Notes: a model not told the origin generated them from the sequence alone. 64,000 nt of DNA from an uncultured Bryobacterales bacterium (GCA_951813065.1 CATOTH010000006.1:372001-436000), one strand, 5' to 3'. Positions 27,658 through 37,063 are shown, counted from the first letter of the stretch. Numbers and translations are program-made.

Positions 27658-28266
27658 TCATTTACTAGTGATGATCTCGTCGATCAATCCGTACTCCTTG
27701 GCCTGGTTCGATTCCAGGATGAAATCGCGCTCCACGTCCCGCTCGATCTTCTCCGGTGATTGGCCCGTATGGCTCGCGAGCAGCAGGTTGAGGTTCTTAC
27801 GCATCCGGAGGATCTCCCGGGCGTGGATGTCGATGTCCGTCGCCTGCCCCGCAAGGCCGGACATCGACGGCTGGTGGAGCAGGAAGCGTGAGTTGGGCAA
27901 TGCGTAGCGCTTGCCTTTGGCGCCCGCAGCCATCAGCACGGCGGCCATCGAAGCCGCCTGTCCGATGCAGACGGTAGTGATGTCGGGCTTCACGAATTGC
28001 ATGGTGTCGTAGATCGCCATTCCGGCGGTGATTGATCCGCCCGGCGAATTGATGTACAGCCAGATGTCACGCTCCGGGGTCTCCGCTTCGAGGAAGAGTA
28101 GTTGGGCCGTGATGAGATTCGCAATCGAATCATCGATGGGAAAGCCAACGAAGATGATGTTGTCGCGAAGCAATCGCGAGTAAATGTCGTAGGCGCGCTC
28201 CCCGCGGCTCGTCTGCTCGACGACCATCGGAATGAGCCCTCCATGGGGTTGGGGTGTTCTGTGCAT
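27658..28266 (-). CDS. clpP: ATP-dependent Clp protease proteolytic subunit
   Basis: 202 residues from ATG 28266. The catalytic triad is readable: S106 in [15 protein letters not shown]131 in SRFLLHQP and D181 in ERDFILES. The head [16 protein letters not shown] and [18 protein letters not shown] are typical. ClpP forms a tetradecameric barrel that degrades proteins fed by ClpX or ClpA. An in-frame TTG at 28302 would add 12 residues. It follows tig closely on the same strand, the common tig-clpP order, but no clpX follows. Confidence 0.96.
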   Translation of the reverse strand: MHRTPQPHGGLIPMVVEQTSRGERAYDIYSRLLRDNIIFVGFPIDDSIANLITAQLLFLEAETPERDIWLYINSPGGSITAGMAIYDTMQFVKPDITTVCIGQAASMAAVLMAAGAKGKRYALPNSRFLLHQPSMSGLAGQATDIDIHAREILRMRKNLNLLLASHTGQSPEKIERDVERDFILESNQAKEYGLIDEIITSK

Positions 28267-28309
28267 GTCAGACTCTTTCTGGGACTCCTCGGAGGGCGGC
28301 AACTTGCGC

Positions 28310-29575
28310 TTATTCTCCGTTCGGTGGGGTTTGTTCTTCCGTCTCGGTCCGTTCCGCCTCGTCGAGGACGAACTGCAGTGCTTTCGAGCGGAGCCGGTTG
28401 CTCCGCCACGCGGAGATCAGACCTCGGGATGCTAGATCGTAGTTGGCGGCAGCGACAGTCATCTTGTTTTCCTCGGCGTGTTGTTGGACGAACGAATTGA
28501 CTTCCTCTTGGGTGATCTCCATGCTTTCGACTGCGGCGATTCGTTGCAGGACCAAGTCTGCACGGACACCAAGCTCTAGGTGCCCTCTCAGTTCGACCAT
28601 TTCATTTTCGCCGAGTTCCGCTGCGCGTGGCTCCTTTTCCAGGGCCGAGGCCATCACACCCTGCATGTATTGCTGGGGCAATTCCATCGGATGGGCCTCT
28701 GCGAGCTGTCTCGTGAGCTGGTCTCGGGCATGTCGCTCAATGAACTCCTTCGCACTATTGAGGATGATTTCCCGGACCTTGTCCCGAAGCTCGTCGAAGG
28801 TCTCGATGTCATTGTCCACATCCTTGGCAAACTCGTCGTCGAGTTCCGGCAGTTCGCGCTCCTGCAATGCGATCACTCGCGCGGTGCAGCGCAGCGTCTT
28901 GCCTGCAAGCTGGGTGTTGACATGGTCGTCTTCGTAGTTAACGACGATTTCCGCTTGGTCACCCGGGCTCTTACCGATCAGGGCCTCGCTGTAAGCTTCG
29001 AGGGTCTCTTCGGCACCGATGTGGATCGTCACCTCGCGATCCTTCATTTCGTGTTCGCCTTCCCCGACCGTCCCGGAAATTGACACGAGGGTGAAGTCGC
29101 CGTCTTCGATCGGGCGCGGGTCAAGATTGTGGAAAGAGGCGTACTCGCGACGCATGCGCTCGAGCTGTTCCTGCACCGCTTCGTCAGGGTCAGGCAGCTT
29201 GGGAACAGCTACCTTCAGATTGCGGTACTCCCCGAGTTCGAAAGCAGGGAACACCTCGAAGACCGTGTCGACCTCGAGGGGCTTTCCTTCGGCGAAGCGG
29301 AGATCGGTGATAACCGGCGAGCCCGCCACGGCTAGGTCGCGTTGGTGGAGTCCCTTGATTACGTACTCGGCAGCGAAGTTGTGCCTGAGGCTATCCAGGA
29401 TCTCCGGTTCGTAGTGGCGGTTGAGTACGGACTGTGGCGCTTTGCCCCGTCGAAAACCCGGAACTAGTGCGTTCTTCGCTACCTCCGAGACCAGGCGTCT
29501 GCGTTCGTTCGCGACCGTCTCCCAGGGAATCTCGATGGTCAGCTCACGCACACAAGGATCGTTAGGCTCGAGCAA
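28310..29575 (-). CDS. tig: trigger factor (ribosome-associated chaperone and peptidyl-prolyl isomerase)
   Basis: 421 residues. The start is set at a TTG at 29575: GGGAGG lies six bases upstream and the reading gives [16 protein letters not shown], the normal trigger factor beginning; the open frame further upstream has no family similarity. The ribosome-binding loop GFRRGKAP is at about 40-47. The FKBP-like domain is in the middle ([26 protein letters not shown]) and the C-terminal chaperone helices follow. It meets nascent chains at the exit tunnel. It diverges from rsmA and leads into clpP. Confidence 0.95.
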   Translation of the reverse strand: MLEPNDPCVRELTIEIPWETVANERRRLVSEVAKNALVPGFRRGKAPQSVLNRHYEPEILDSLRHNFAAEYVIKGLHQRDLAVAGSPVITDLRFAEGKPLEVDTVFEVFPAFELGEYRNLKVAVPKLPDPDEAVQEQLERMRREYASFHNLDPRPIEDGDFTLVSISGTVGEGEHEMKDREVTIHIGAEETLEAYSEALIGKSPGDQAEIVVNYEDDHVNTQLAGKTLRCTARVIALQERELPELDDEFAKDVDNDIETFDELRDKVREIILNSAKEFIERHARDQLTRQLAEAHPMELPQQYMQGVMASALEKEPRAAELGENEMVELRGHLELGVRADLVLQRIAAVESMEITQEEVNSFVQQHAEENKMTVAAANYDLASRGLISAWRSNRLRSKALQFVLDEAERTETEEQTPPNGE

Positions 29576-29688
29576 GACATACCTCCCTGGCTCCGGTCCC
29601 GGGTCGGAGCAGCGGCAGAAATTCCAGTTTACCGCAGAAAAATCCGGCTTCGAACGTGGTCGCAGGCCACGCGCGTACACTCGAAGTG
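29576..29688. promoter_or_regulatory. divergent intergenic region (tig / rsmA)
   Basis: 113 bases separate the divergent tig and rsmA starts, so both promoters are expected within or slightly outside it. The tig ribosome-binding site (GGGAGG on the minus strand) is at 29582-29587. Confidence 0.4.
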
Positions 29689-30453
29689 ATGCCGAGGCGG
29701 CCGAAATGGGGTCAGCATTTCCTGCGGGACGAATCGACGCTGGAACGTATCGCTGCGTCCGCCGCAACGGAGAACGATGCCGTCGTCGAGGTCGGTCCCG
29801 GCCAGGGCGCACTGACTCGCCATCTGTTGCCTGTTGCCCGTCGTGTGGTAGCAGTCGAGGTCGACGCCGATCTGGCACGGGAACTTCCCGGCCGATGCGG
29901 AAATGCTCCAAATTTGAACGTTCTCAATGCCGACATCCTTGAGATCAATCTCTTGGAGATCACCAGGAAGTACGAGGATGCTCAATGGGTTGTGAGTGGT
30001 AACCTGCCATATTACATTACATCCCCCATATTGCGAGCCGTGTTTAGTACGCACCGCTTGTTCCGGGCAGCGACATTCCTGGTGCAGGACGAGGTGGCGG
30101 ATCGGATCGCCGCTAGGGAAGGTAGCCGATCCTATGGCTACCTCAGCTGCTTGTGCCAGTTGTATTGCATACCGTCGAAGCTGTTCTCGGTCCCACCCGA
30201 GGCGTTTGCGCCGATCCCTCGAGTCCGGTCGGCCGTGGTGCGGTTGGAGATGATTCAGGAGGATCCCCCTGACGGCCTGCTGGAGTTTCTGGGAGCCTGC
30301 TTCCGCTCTCCCCGGAAGACGCTACGGAACAACCTTCGCGGCTTGTTTCCGATCAAGCTTGTGGCGTCCGACAAATGCGCGGGCCTGCGGGCGGAGCAGC
30401 TAAGCCTAGCCGACCTCAAGGCCCTGTGGCGAAGGCTAGAATCGGGACGCTGA
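29689..30453 (+). CDS. rsmA: 16S rRNA (adenine1518/1519-N6)-dimethyltransferase
   Basis: 254 residues from ATG 29689, immediately after a GTG-like leader; the frame extends upstream to 29656 but PRRPKWGQHFLRDESTLERI is the typical RsmA beginning. SAM-binding motif I is VVEVGPGQGALTRHLLP and the catalytic motif IV is NLPYYITSPIL. FSVPPEAFAPIPRVRSAVV and SPRKTLRNNLRG complete the family pattern. It dimethylates two adjacent adenines near the 3' end of 16S rRNA during 30S assembly. Confidence 0.96.
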   Translation: MPRRPKWGQHFLRDESTLERIAASAATENDAVVEVGPGQGALTRHLLPVARRVVAVEVDADLARELPGRCGNAPNLNVLNADILEINLLEITRKYEDAQWVVSGNLPYYITSPILRAVFSTHRLFRAATFLVQDEVADRIAAREGSRSYGYLSCLCQLYCIPSKLFSVPPEAFAPIPRVRSAVVRLEMIQEDPPDGLLEFLGACFRSPRKTLRNNLRGLFPIKLVASDKCAGLRAEQLSLADLKALWRRLESGR

Positions 30454-30543
30454 ATCACAACGGGTTGACGGGGACCGGGAGGAATTGGAATTGACTGCCG
30501 AGATCGCGCGGATGTGGTTCAATGAATGCATTGGAGAATCCTG

Positions 30544-31347
30544 ATGCTCAGGATCGGCTTGGTTCTGAAGGTTGCAATTGCTTCGGCAATGATCTGCACA
30601 GTATCTTCGGCGCAGCTAGTCGACCGCACGGACCAGAGTCGCGATCCAGATCCAAGGGCCGTGAACCTTACCCTGGAACGGCGGGGCGACATTTACATGG
30701 CGCGCAAGATGTACAGGGAAGCTGGTGAAACCTACACGGAAGCGATTCTTATGGAGCCCGACTCAGCCAAGCTGGTCAACAAACTTGGCATTTCCTACCA
30801 TCAGTTGCTGATGCTGGACGACGCCCGCAAGCAATACCAGCGAGCCTGGAAGATCGACAAGACATACGGTCAGGCCCTGAACAATCTAGGCACTGTGTAT
30901 CACGCGAAGGGCAAGTACAGACAAGCGGTCAGGACCTACAGGCAAGCGCTGAAGATCTCTCCGTACTCGGCGTCCATCTATAGCAATCTCGGCACGTCGC
31001 AGTTCGCGCGCCGGAGGTTCAAGGATGCCTCCGCTGCCTATCTGAAGGCTTTGGAACTTGATCCGAATGTGTTCGAAGTCAAAGGGAATTTTGGAACCAT
31101 GCTGCAGGAACGTTCAGTGGGCAACCGGGGCAAGTACTACTACTTCATGGCCAAGGCGTATGCCGGCGTCGAGATGTGGGAGCGGGCAATCCTTTACCTC
31201 CGGAAGGCGTTGGAGGAGGGATACGGCAACGCCAGGAAGCTAGCGGGCGAGAGTGCGTTCGAGGCCATGCACGAGCTTCCGGGGTTTCAGCGCCTAGCGT
31301 TTCCCGAGACAATTGCGAGCGCCGCGGACAATGCCACCACCAACTGA
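30544..31347 (+). CDS. exported TPR protein
   Basis: About 267 residues from ATG 30544, with GGAGA seven bases upstream; an in-frame ATG at 30526 lacks such a site. The first 27 residues form a signal peptide (LVLKVAIASAMICTVSSAQ). The body is five or so TPR units with A-x-x-Y-x-x-A-L-x-x-x-P spacing, such as YRQAVRTYRQALKISPYSASIYSNLG and FKDASAAYLKALELDPNVF (quoted here in short motifs only). It is likely a periplasmic scaffold. No functional partner is evident. Confidence 0.8.
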   Translation: MLRIGLVLKVAIASAMICTVSSAQLVDRTDQSRDPDPRAVNLTLERRGDIYMARKMYREAGETYTEAILMEPDSAKLVNKLGISYHQLLMLDDARKQYQRAWKIDKTYGQALNNLGTVYHAKGKYRQAVRTYRQALKISPYSASIYSNLGTSQFARRRFKDASAAYLKALELDPNVFEVKGNFGTMLQERSVGNRGKYYYFMAKAYAGVEMWERAILYLRKALEEGYGNARKLAGESAFEAMHELPGFQRLAFPETIASAADNATTN

Positions 31348-31895
31348 GGAGTTCTCGGCCTGCAGTTCCGCTAGTTGGCAGCCTCGCCGACCTCCTGAGG
31401 GAGCCTCCAGGAATACAGCCGTCCACTTGCGCCTGCCTTCTCGAGATGGACCGGTTTCGCGGAGGGGCCGAGTTTGGGCGTAACCCTTGCGTTACCGGGC
31501 CCGAACGGCTCGTTTTCTTCTTGACCGGCTTAGCGCCTATTTGCGTCCCCCTAACCGCGCTTTCCCCTTCAATATTCACCGAACACCGGCTCAACGAGGC
31601 GGGCTCGGCGGCGGGGCCACAGGCGAGTCTTCGTAAGGAATTGGATCCGGAGCCAGCGAGGCGGATGCTTGTCCGGGCGTTCGTAACAGGTAAGATCGAA
31701 GGATTGGCCTCCGGGCAGCACGAATCGTCAAGATACCGCTTTGCTGCTGACGTAGCGCTTACCGGTGGTTCTTGCCTGCACCAGAGTCTCGAAATGCCAG
31801 GACTCAACGAACGTGCCAACGTCGGAGAAGCGATGCTGAGACCCCCTCGAGAGCTCGCGACAATCCACCCGGGGCAATGGGCGGAGTGGATCTAG
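31348..31895. other. 548-base stretch without a convincing gene
   Basis: Several short frames cross this stretch on both strands but none has a family match, signal peptide or good start. The promoter for the symporter unit is expected near its right end. Confidence 0.5.
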
Positions 31896-32060
31896 ATGGA
31901 ATCAGTGCCGCAAGAGCCCAACCGAGTAGCCGCCGCTGCCACTGGCGATTCTGAAGAGAGTCGGCGTTGGCCCTACGTATATGCGGGAGTGCTTGCGCAT
32001 TTGGTGCTGTGGATCGGCCTGCTTTGGTGGTTTTCGCGATCATTCGGTAGTACGCAATGA
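31896..32060 (+). CDS. 54-residue single-span membrane protein coupled to the symporter
   Basis: ATG at 31896, TGA at 32058-32060. The first 30 residues are polar and acidic/basic (QEPNRVAA, TGDSEESRR), followed by one hydrophobic helix (YVYAGVLAHLVLWIGLLWWF) and a short tail SRSFGSTQ. The stop overlaps the symporter ATG as ATGA. Small one- or two-span proteins are known before some sodium:solute symporter genes, for example the DUF4212 and DUF997 (YhdT) families, though this one resembles neither closely. It may be an accessory subunit; that is inference from coupling and topology. Confidence 0.65.
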   Translation: MESVPQEPNRVAAAATGDSEESRRWPYVYAGVLAHLVLWIGLLWWFSRSFGSTQ

Positions 32061-33742
32061 GCCTTGTCGACTGGCTTGTTCTGGCGATTTCGTTCATAGT
32101 CATCGTCGGCTACGGCCTGAAGCGATCGCGCGGCGACTGGTCAGTCCATTCCTACGTGCTTGCTGGCAAGCAGATGCGCTGGTGGGTGATCGGGCTCTCG
32201 ATCATGGCCACCCAAGCCAGCGCGATCACATTCATCGGAACGACCAGCCAAGGGTATGCTGACGGGCTTCGTTTCGTGCAGTTCTACTTCGGCTTGCCAA
32301 TTGCCATGGTGTTGATCGCGGCCTTGGCTGCGCCGGCATTCCATCGATCTGGGGTTCGAACGGCGTACGAGTACCTCGAACGAAGGTTTGATGCCAAGAC
32401 CCGGACGCTGGCCAGTTGGGTTTTTTTGATCCAGCGAGGCCTGGGAGTCGGCTTGGCGATCTACGCTCCGGCGGTTGCCCTTTCCGTCATCTTGGAAGTG
32501 CCGGAATGGCTGACCATCCTGGTCACAGTCGTGCTGGTTTCTGCCTATGCAACCCTCGGGGGTATCCGGGCTGTGATGTGGGCGGACGCGCTCCAAATGA
32601 CGATCATGTTTTTGGGCATCGCGGCGGCATTCTCCTGTGCCGCTCTTGGCCTACCGGACGGTGTCTCCGTCCGCGACGGGCTTGACTTGGCCGGAGCGGC
32701 CGGAAAGCTCAATGCCATCGAGACTGGCTTTGACTGGAACAGTCGGTACACGCTCTGGTCAGGCCTCATTGGAGCGACGTTCCTGTCCTTGGCGTACTTT
32801 GGCACGGACCAATCCCAGGTTCAACGCTACTTGACGGCTAAGTCCTTGAACCACAGTAGGACCAGCTTGTTGTTCAATGCGGTTCTGAAGGTTCCACTGC
32901 AGTTCTTCATCCTGCTGACGGGAGTGATGGTTTTCGCGTTTTTCATTTTTGAACCGCCTCCGCTGTTGTTCCACCCTGCGGAGCGAGCCCGTCTCGAGCA
33001 AGCGGCACCAGTTCAGATTGCGGATCTGGAGACACGGTTTGGCCAGGCTCTCGATGAGCGACGCGGAGCCGCTGACCGGTTCCTAGCGTCGCGAGAGGCC
33101 GTAGACCGTGAGGCTTTTGTCGGAGCCGAGCGCCGAATCCGGAGTGTCCGCGCCGAAGCCGTTGCCTTGGCGGAGAAGGAAAGCGGGGCAGGAACATACA
33201 ACGACACGAACTATATCTTCCTGACATTCGTCTTGGGATACCTGCCGCATGGCCTGATTGGCCTGATCATGGCAGGAGTCTTCGCCGCTGCCATGTCGAC
33301 AGTTTCGTCGGAACTCAACTCGCTAGCCACCTCCACGGTAGTCGACCACGTCTCTCGGTACATCCGACCTGGTATTGACGAGAGGGGGATGCAGCGGGCC
33401 CTGCGATGGTCGACGCTGGGCTGGGCGGCGTATGCGGCCGTATTCGCCAGCTACGGTGGCAGGCTCGGATCGCTGATCGAGGCGGTCAATTTCGTCGGTT
33501 CGCTGTTCTATGGGCCGATGCTTGGGGTCTTCGCGGTCGCGTTTCTGGTCCGGCGAGTGAGCGGCGATGGTGCTTTCTGGGGCATGGCCTTCGGCTTGCT
33601 GTCTGTCTGGGCCACTAAGTTTGTGTTTCCGGGCCTCGCCTTCCTCTGGCTGAATCCCCTCGGCTGCATGACGACGGTGCTCGCAGCAGTCGTGTTCTCG
33701 GGGCGATCCATCGGCAGACCACGACGTCCACTCGAGAATTAG
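32057..33742 (+). CDS. sodium:solute symporter family (SSS) transporter
   Basis: 561 residues with about 13 transmembrane helices. Family signs are DWLVLAISFIVIVGYG in helix 1, SVHSYVLAGKQMRWWVIGLS, the sodium-site region ASAITFIGTTSQGY, AYEYLERRF, and SLAYFGTDQSQVQRYLTAKS. A hydrophilic, helix-prone insert of about 85 residues (from ERARLEQAAP to KESGAGTYND) separates helices in the second half and is predicted to be a coiled coil; it is larger than usual. The imported solute is unknown. It overlaps the 54-residue gene and is followed by a sulfatase gene. Confidence 0.9.
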   Translation: MSLVDWLVLAISFIVIVGYGLKRSRGDWSVHSYVLAGKQMRWWVIGLSIMATQASAITFIGTTSQGYADGLRFVQFYFGLPIAMVLIAALAAPAFHRSGVRTAYEYLERRFDAKTRTLASWVFLIQRGLGVGLAIYAPAVALSVILEVPEWLTILVTVVLVSAYATLGGIRAVMWADALQMTIMFLGIAAAFSCAALGLPDGVSVRDGLDLAGAAGKLNAIETGFDWNSRYTLWSGLIGATFLSLAYFGTDQSQVQRYLTAKSLNHSRTSLLFNAVLKVPLQFFILLTGVMVFAFFIFEPPPLLFHPAERARLEQAAPVQIADLETRFGQALDERRGAADRFLASREAVDREAFVGAERRIRSVRAEAVALAEKESGAGTYNDTNYIFLTFVLGYLPHGLIGLIMAGVFAAAMSTVSSELNSLATSTVVDHVSRYIRPGIDERGMQRALRWSTLGWAAYAAVFASYGGRLGSLIEAVNFVGSLFYGPMLGVFAVAFLVRRVSGDGAFWGMAFGLLSVWATKFVFPGLAFLWLNPLGCMTTVLAAVVFSGRSIGRPRRPLEN

Positions 33743-33756
33743 CCTAGAATTGGCGC

Positions 33757-35184
33757 GTGATGGTGAACGCTCTCCGGTTGCTCGTGCTGAGCATTGTTGT
33801 TTCGTCTCTGCCTGCCCAGCCTCCGAATATCTTGTTCATCGCAGTTGACGATCTCAACGACTGGATCGAGCCCTTGGGTGGGCACGCCCAGGCAAAAACA
33901 CCAAATCTCTCGCGACTGGCGCGACGCGCCACGCTGTTCACTCGCGCGTATACAGCCGCTCCTTCTTGCAACCCGTCCAGGGCGGCGCTGATGACTGGGA
34001 TCGCTCCGTATCGTTCGGGCGTGTACAACAATCGACAGGCGTGGCGCCCCGCAATGCGGGAGGCGGTGACGCTGCCCCAGGCGTTTCGGAAGAACGGTTA
34101 CTGGGCTGGCGCTGCAGGCAAGATTTACCACGGCGTCTATCCTGACCCACCATCGTGGGACGAATACTGGCCTTCGCAGCAACAGGCGCGCCCCAATGAC
34201 CCCGTGCCTGCCGTCCGCCCGGCGAACGGCATTCCGGGTACAGGGAATTTCGACTGGGGCGGCATGGCCGTCGATACAGCCGAGATGAGCGATGCCAAAG
34301 TCGCGGAATGGATCGCGCGGCGTCTCCAGCAACCGCACGACAAACCATTCTTTCTCGCATTCGGAATCTTTCGCCCGCACTTGCCGTGGTATGTCCCGGA
34401 GAATTACCTTGCTCGATTCCCGCCGGAGGCGATTCGACTGCCGATCACATTCAGGGGCGATTTGACTGATGTTCCACGAGCGGGCGTCCAGCTGGCAAGG
34501 CCGGACCGTGACCACGCAAGCGTTGTGGAGCACGGCGAGTGGAAGGAAGCCGTTCGAGGGTACTTGGCGTCAATCAACTTTGCCGACGACATGCTCGGCA
34601 AGGTGTTGGATGCACTTGACGAAAGCGTTTATTCGGAGAACACCGTCATCGTGCTTTGGAGCGATCATGGCTGGCACCTTGGCGAGAAGCAGCACTGGCG
34701 GAAATTCGCGCTCTGGGAGGAGGCCACGCGAGTTCCGCTGATGATCTATGCCCCTTCAGGCACGCCCGGGCTTCCTGAGGGTACTAGGGCCGGTGCGACT
34801 AGCGGTCGGCCCGTCAATCTGCTGGATGTGTATCCGACGTTGCTTGAGCTCGCCGGATTGGGTCCGCGTCAGGAACTTGATGGCAGGAGCCTCGTGCCGT
34901 TGCTGCGCAATCCCGACCTGCCTTGGCAGCCAACCGTGACGACGTACGGGCGCCTGAACCACGCGGTCCGTTCGGAGGACTTCCGCTATATCCGCTACGA
35001 AGACGGGGATGAGGAGCTTTATGATCACCGTGTGGATCCGATGGAGTGGACAAATCTCGCCGGGGACGAGAACTACAGGTCGGTGAAAGAGGATCTCGCG
35101 CGATGGCTGCCCGACACAAACGTGCCCGAAGCACCCGTCCAGCCCCAAGGAAATCGAACAAATGAGGTGGCGGTACCGCGATAA
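33757..35184 (+). CDS. exported sulfatase, iduronate-2-sulfatase-like
   Basis: 475 residues from GTG 33757 (or ATG 33760). A signal peptide ends at SSLPAQPP. NILFIAVDDLNDW gives the paired metal Asp residues at 31-32. The sulfatase signature is APSCNPSRAALMTG, with C71 in the C-x-P-S-R site that is turned into formylglycine by a separate enzyme. KIYHGVYPDPPSWDEYW, FGIFRPHLPWYVP and WSDHGWHLGEKQHWRK match the iduronate-2-sulfatase branch (S1_7-like). It would remove sulfate from polysaccharides outside the cytoplasm. No formylglycine-generating enzyme is in the window. Confidence 0.92.
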   Translation: MMVNALRLLVLSIVVSSLPAQPPNILFIAVDDLNDWIEPLGGHAQAKTPNLSRLARRATLFTRAYTAAPSCNPSRAALMTGIAPYRSGVYNNRQAWRPAMREAVTLPQAFRKNGYWAGAAGKIYHGVYPDPPSWDEYWPSQQQARPNDPVPAVRPANGIPGTGNFDWGGMAVDTAEMSDAKVAEWIARRLQQPHDKPFFLAFGIFRPHLPWYVPENYLARFPPEAIRLPITFRGDLTDVPRAGVQLARPDRDHASVVEHGEWKEAVRGYLASINFADDMLGKVLDALDESVYSENTVIVLWSDHGWHLGEKQHWRKFALWEEATRVPLMIYAPSGTPGLPEGTRAGATSGRPVNLLDVYPTLLELAGLGPRQELDGRSLVPLLRNPDLPWQPTVTTYGRLNHAVRSEDFRYIRYEDGDEELYDHRVDPMEWTNLAGDENYRSVKEDLARWLPDTNVPEAPVQPQGNRTNEVAVPR

Positions 35185-35307
35185 GAGGGAATTGCACCCA
35201 GACAAAGACGCCATCCAACACGTACTTGGGTGCTTTGCAGGGCGCACGCAGGGAATGCGTCTCGGCAGTGAATACCTGCTCTTCCGGAATCCGCTACGCT
35301 AGTAGCC

Positions 35308-36558
35308 ATGCGCACTTGGCTAGTACTCTCAGTTGCAGTTGTTTCGGTCGTGGCTTGCGAGAGCGGACCCACTCCCGAAGCCGCTGTCGCCGACACCGGT
35401 CTGCCTGTCAATTGGGAAGGCCTTCCTGATCCGTATCACAGTCCCTCGGCCCAGAATCGCCCGCAGGTCGTCGAGGCACCCGCCGACGCCAAGCTGACAG
35501 TTCCGGAAGGATTCAAGGTTGAAGAGTACTTGACGGGGGACTTCATGCGCCCGCGCTTCATGCTGCTGGGACCGAACGATGAATTGGTGTTTTCCGATTC
35601 GGGCGCCCGAAACGAGCCGAATGGAGCCGTATACGTCAGCCAGGAAGGCAACACGAAGAAGCTGATCGAAAATCTGGACCGCCCCTACGGCTTGGCGTTC
35701 CATGAAGAGTGGCTCTACGTGGCGGAGCCAACTTCGGTCAAGCGCTACGTGTACGATGCCGAGGCAATGACCGCCGGGGACGGTGAGGAGATCATTTCAT
35801 TTGAAGACATGGGCAGGGGCCACTGGACGAGGTCGCTGCTCTTCGACAAGGACCACACGAAACTGTACGTCTCGGTTGGGTCTGGATCGAATATTGACTT
35901 GGGGGAGGATCCGATGCGCGCGGCATTGCATCGCTACAACCCTGACGGAACGGGCCACGAGGTCGTGGCCACCGGCCTCCGCAACATCATCGGGCTGGAA
36001 TGGCATCCGGGATCGGCCGAAATCTGGGCGGCGGTGCAGGAGCGGGACGGGCTGGGAGACGACCTTGCGAACGACTTCCTCGTCAACGTGAAGGAAGGCG
36101 AGTTTTACGGATGGCCATACGCCTACAACGGTCCTCACGCTGACCCCCGGCACGCGGAAGAAGAGAATTACGCCGAAATCTACGATGCCGAGCTTCATGC
36201 GGAGATGGTCGGGAAGACTCTTTACCCAGACGTCCTGCTTGGTGCGCACGTGGCCGTGCTTGACATAAAGTTCTACACCGGAACTCAGTTTCCGGAAGAG
36301 TACAGGGGAGGCCTTTTCCTGGCATTCCATGGATCTTGGAACCGCGCTGAGCGCACCGGCTACAGTGTTGCCTTCATTCCATTCAAGGACGGTCAACCGC
36401 AGTCGGGCCCGCAGGATTTCCTCACAGGCTGGATGATGGGATCCGACATGAGGGAAGTCTGGGGACGTCCCGTTGGATTGTTGTTGCTGAAGGACGGCTC
36501 CATGCTGGTGAGCGAAGACGGCGGCCGCAAGATCTGGCGTGTCAGCTACGGCGAATAG
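35308..36558 (+). CDS. GSDH-type sugar dehydrogenase-like lipoprotein (sorbosone/glucose dehydrogenase family)
   Basis: 416 residues. The signal ends in a lipobox VVAC (Cys near residue 18), so it is probably a lipoprotein. The rest is a six-bladed beta-propeller of the PQQ-dependent GSDH/sorbosone dehydrogenase family: LTVPEGFKVEEYLTG, RPRFMLLGPNDELVFSDSG, RPYGLAFHEEWLYVAEP, RSLLFDKDHTKLYVSVGSGSN and GLEWHPGSAEIWAAVQERD. GEFYGWPYAYNGP and FLAFHGSWNRAERTGY are typical. Oxidation of a sugar with PQQ is probable but the PQQ ligands were not traced one by one. Confidence 0.85.
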   Translation: MRTWLVLSVAVVSVVACESGPTPEAAVADTGLPVNWEGLPDPYHSPSAQNRPQVVEAPADAKLTVPEGFKVEEYLTGDFMRPRFMLLGPNDELVFSDSGARNEPNGAVYVSQEGNTKKLIENLDRPYGLAFHEEWLYVAEPTSVKRYVYDAEAMTAGDGEEIISFEDMGRGHWTRSLLFDKDHTKLYVSVGSGSNIDLGEDPMRAALHRYNPDGTGHEVVATGLRNIIGLEWHPGSAEIWAAVQERDGLGDDLANDFLVNVKEGEFYGWPYAYNGPHADPRHAEEENYAEIYDAELHAEMVGKTLYPDVLLGAHVAVLDIKFYTGTQFPEEYRGGLFLAFHGSWNRAERTGYSVAFIPFKDGQPQSGPQDFLTGWMMGSDMREVWGRPVGLLLLKDGSMLVSEDGGRKIWRVSYGE

Positions 36559-36595
36559 CTCGAAGGTATCTGCAGATTCGATTCCGAGTACCGGT

Positions 36596-36955
36596 ATGTT
36601 GAACTGGTTCCGCCCGAAGTGGAAGCACTCGAACGCAGATGTCCGTAAGGCCTCGCTGGCGGAGATCAAGGATCCCGCCATCCTGGTTGAGGTCATCATC
36701 GGCGACAGTGAGTGGTTCATCCGGCATGACGCCTTGGCCGTTCTGCGCGCTATGCAGCCCGATGAATCCCACTATCACCGGCTGATGCGGGAATCCGGTG
36801 ACGAGGAAATTCGGCGCAAGGTGGTCAAGGTCATGGCCGACGAAAACGAGTTGCAGCGCGTGGCCGAAAATGACAAGTACCGATACATCCGGGACGCCGC
36901 TGAGCATCGGCTGGCCGAATTGCGGACGGGCATGTGGGACGACATTGAATCCTAG
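36596..36955 (+). CDS. small HEAT-repeat-like protein
   Basis: About 119 residues from ATG 36596. Short paired helices with D-x-x-x-R spacing (SNADVRKASLAEI, SEWFIRHDALAVLRAM, SGDEEIRRKVVKVM, DKYRYIRDAAEHRLAEL) look like four HEAT-type repeats. No signal peptide. It follows the GSDH gene by 37 bases. HEAT proteins are usually protein-binding scaffolds; the partner is unknown. Confidence 0.65.
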   Translation: MLNWFRPKWKHSNADVRKASLAEIKDPAILVEVIIGDSEWFIRHDALAVLRAMQPDESHYHRLMRESGDEEIRRKVVKVMADENELQRVAENDKYRYIRDAAEHRLAELRTGMWDDIES

Positions 36956-37063
36956 CGACACTGGCCATCCATCGCCAGAAAGGGCGCTGACTGCTGCTTG
37001 TCAGCATCAAGACGGCGGTTTTGGATGTGGCAGTACTGGCGAGTCCGCGGACTGGAATGACCA

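Noticed and set aside
29536-29588. ATG upstream of trigger factor at the GGGAGG site
   Set aside because: It opens a different, short frame; the family N-terminus is in the TTG frame.
31145-31819. 224-codon minus-strand frame across the TPR gene end and the spacer
   Set aside because: No family similarity, Arg/Ser/Pro-rich, and overlaps the end of the TPR gene.
35797-36720. 307-codon minus-strand frame over the GSDH gene
   Set aside because: Antisense to a clear beta-propeller enzyme; no motif.
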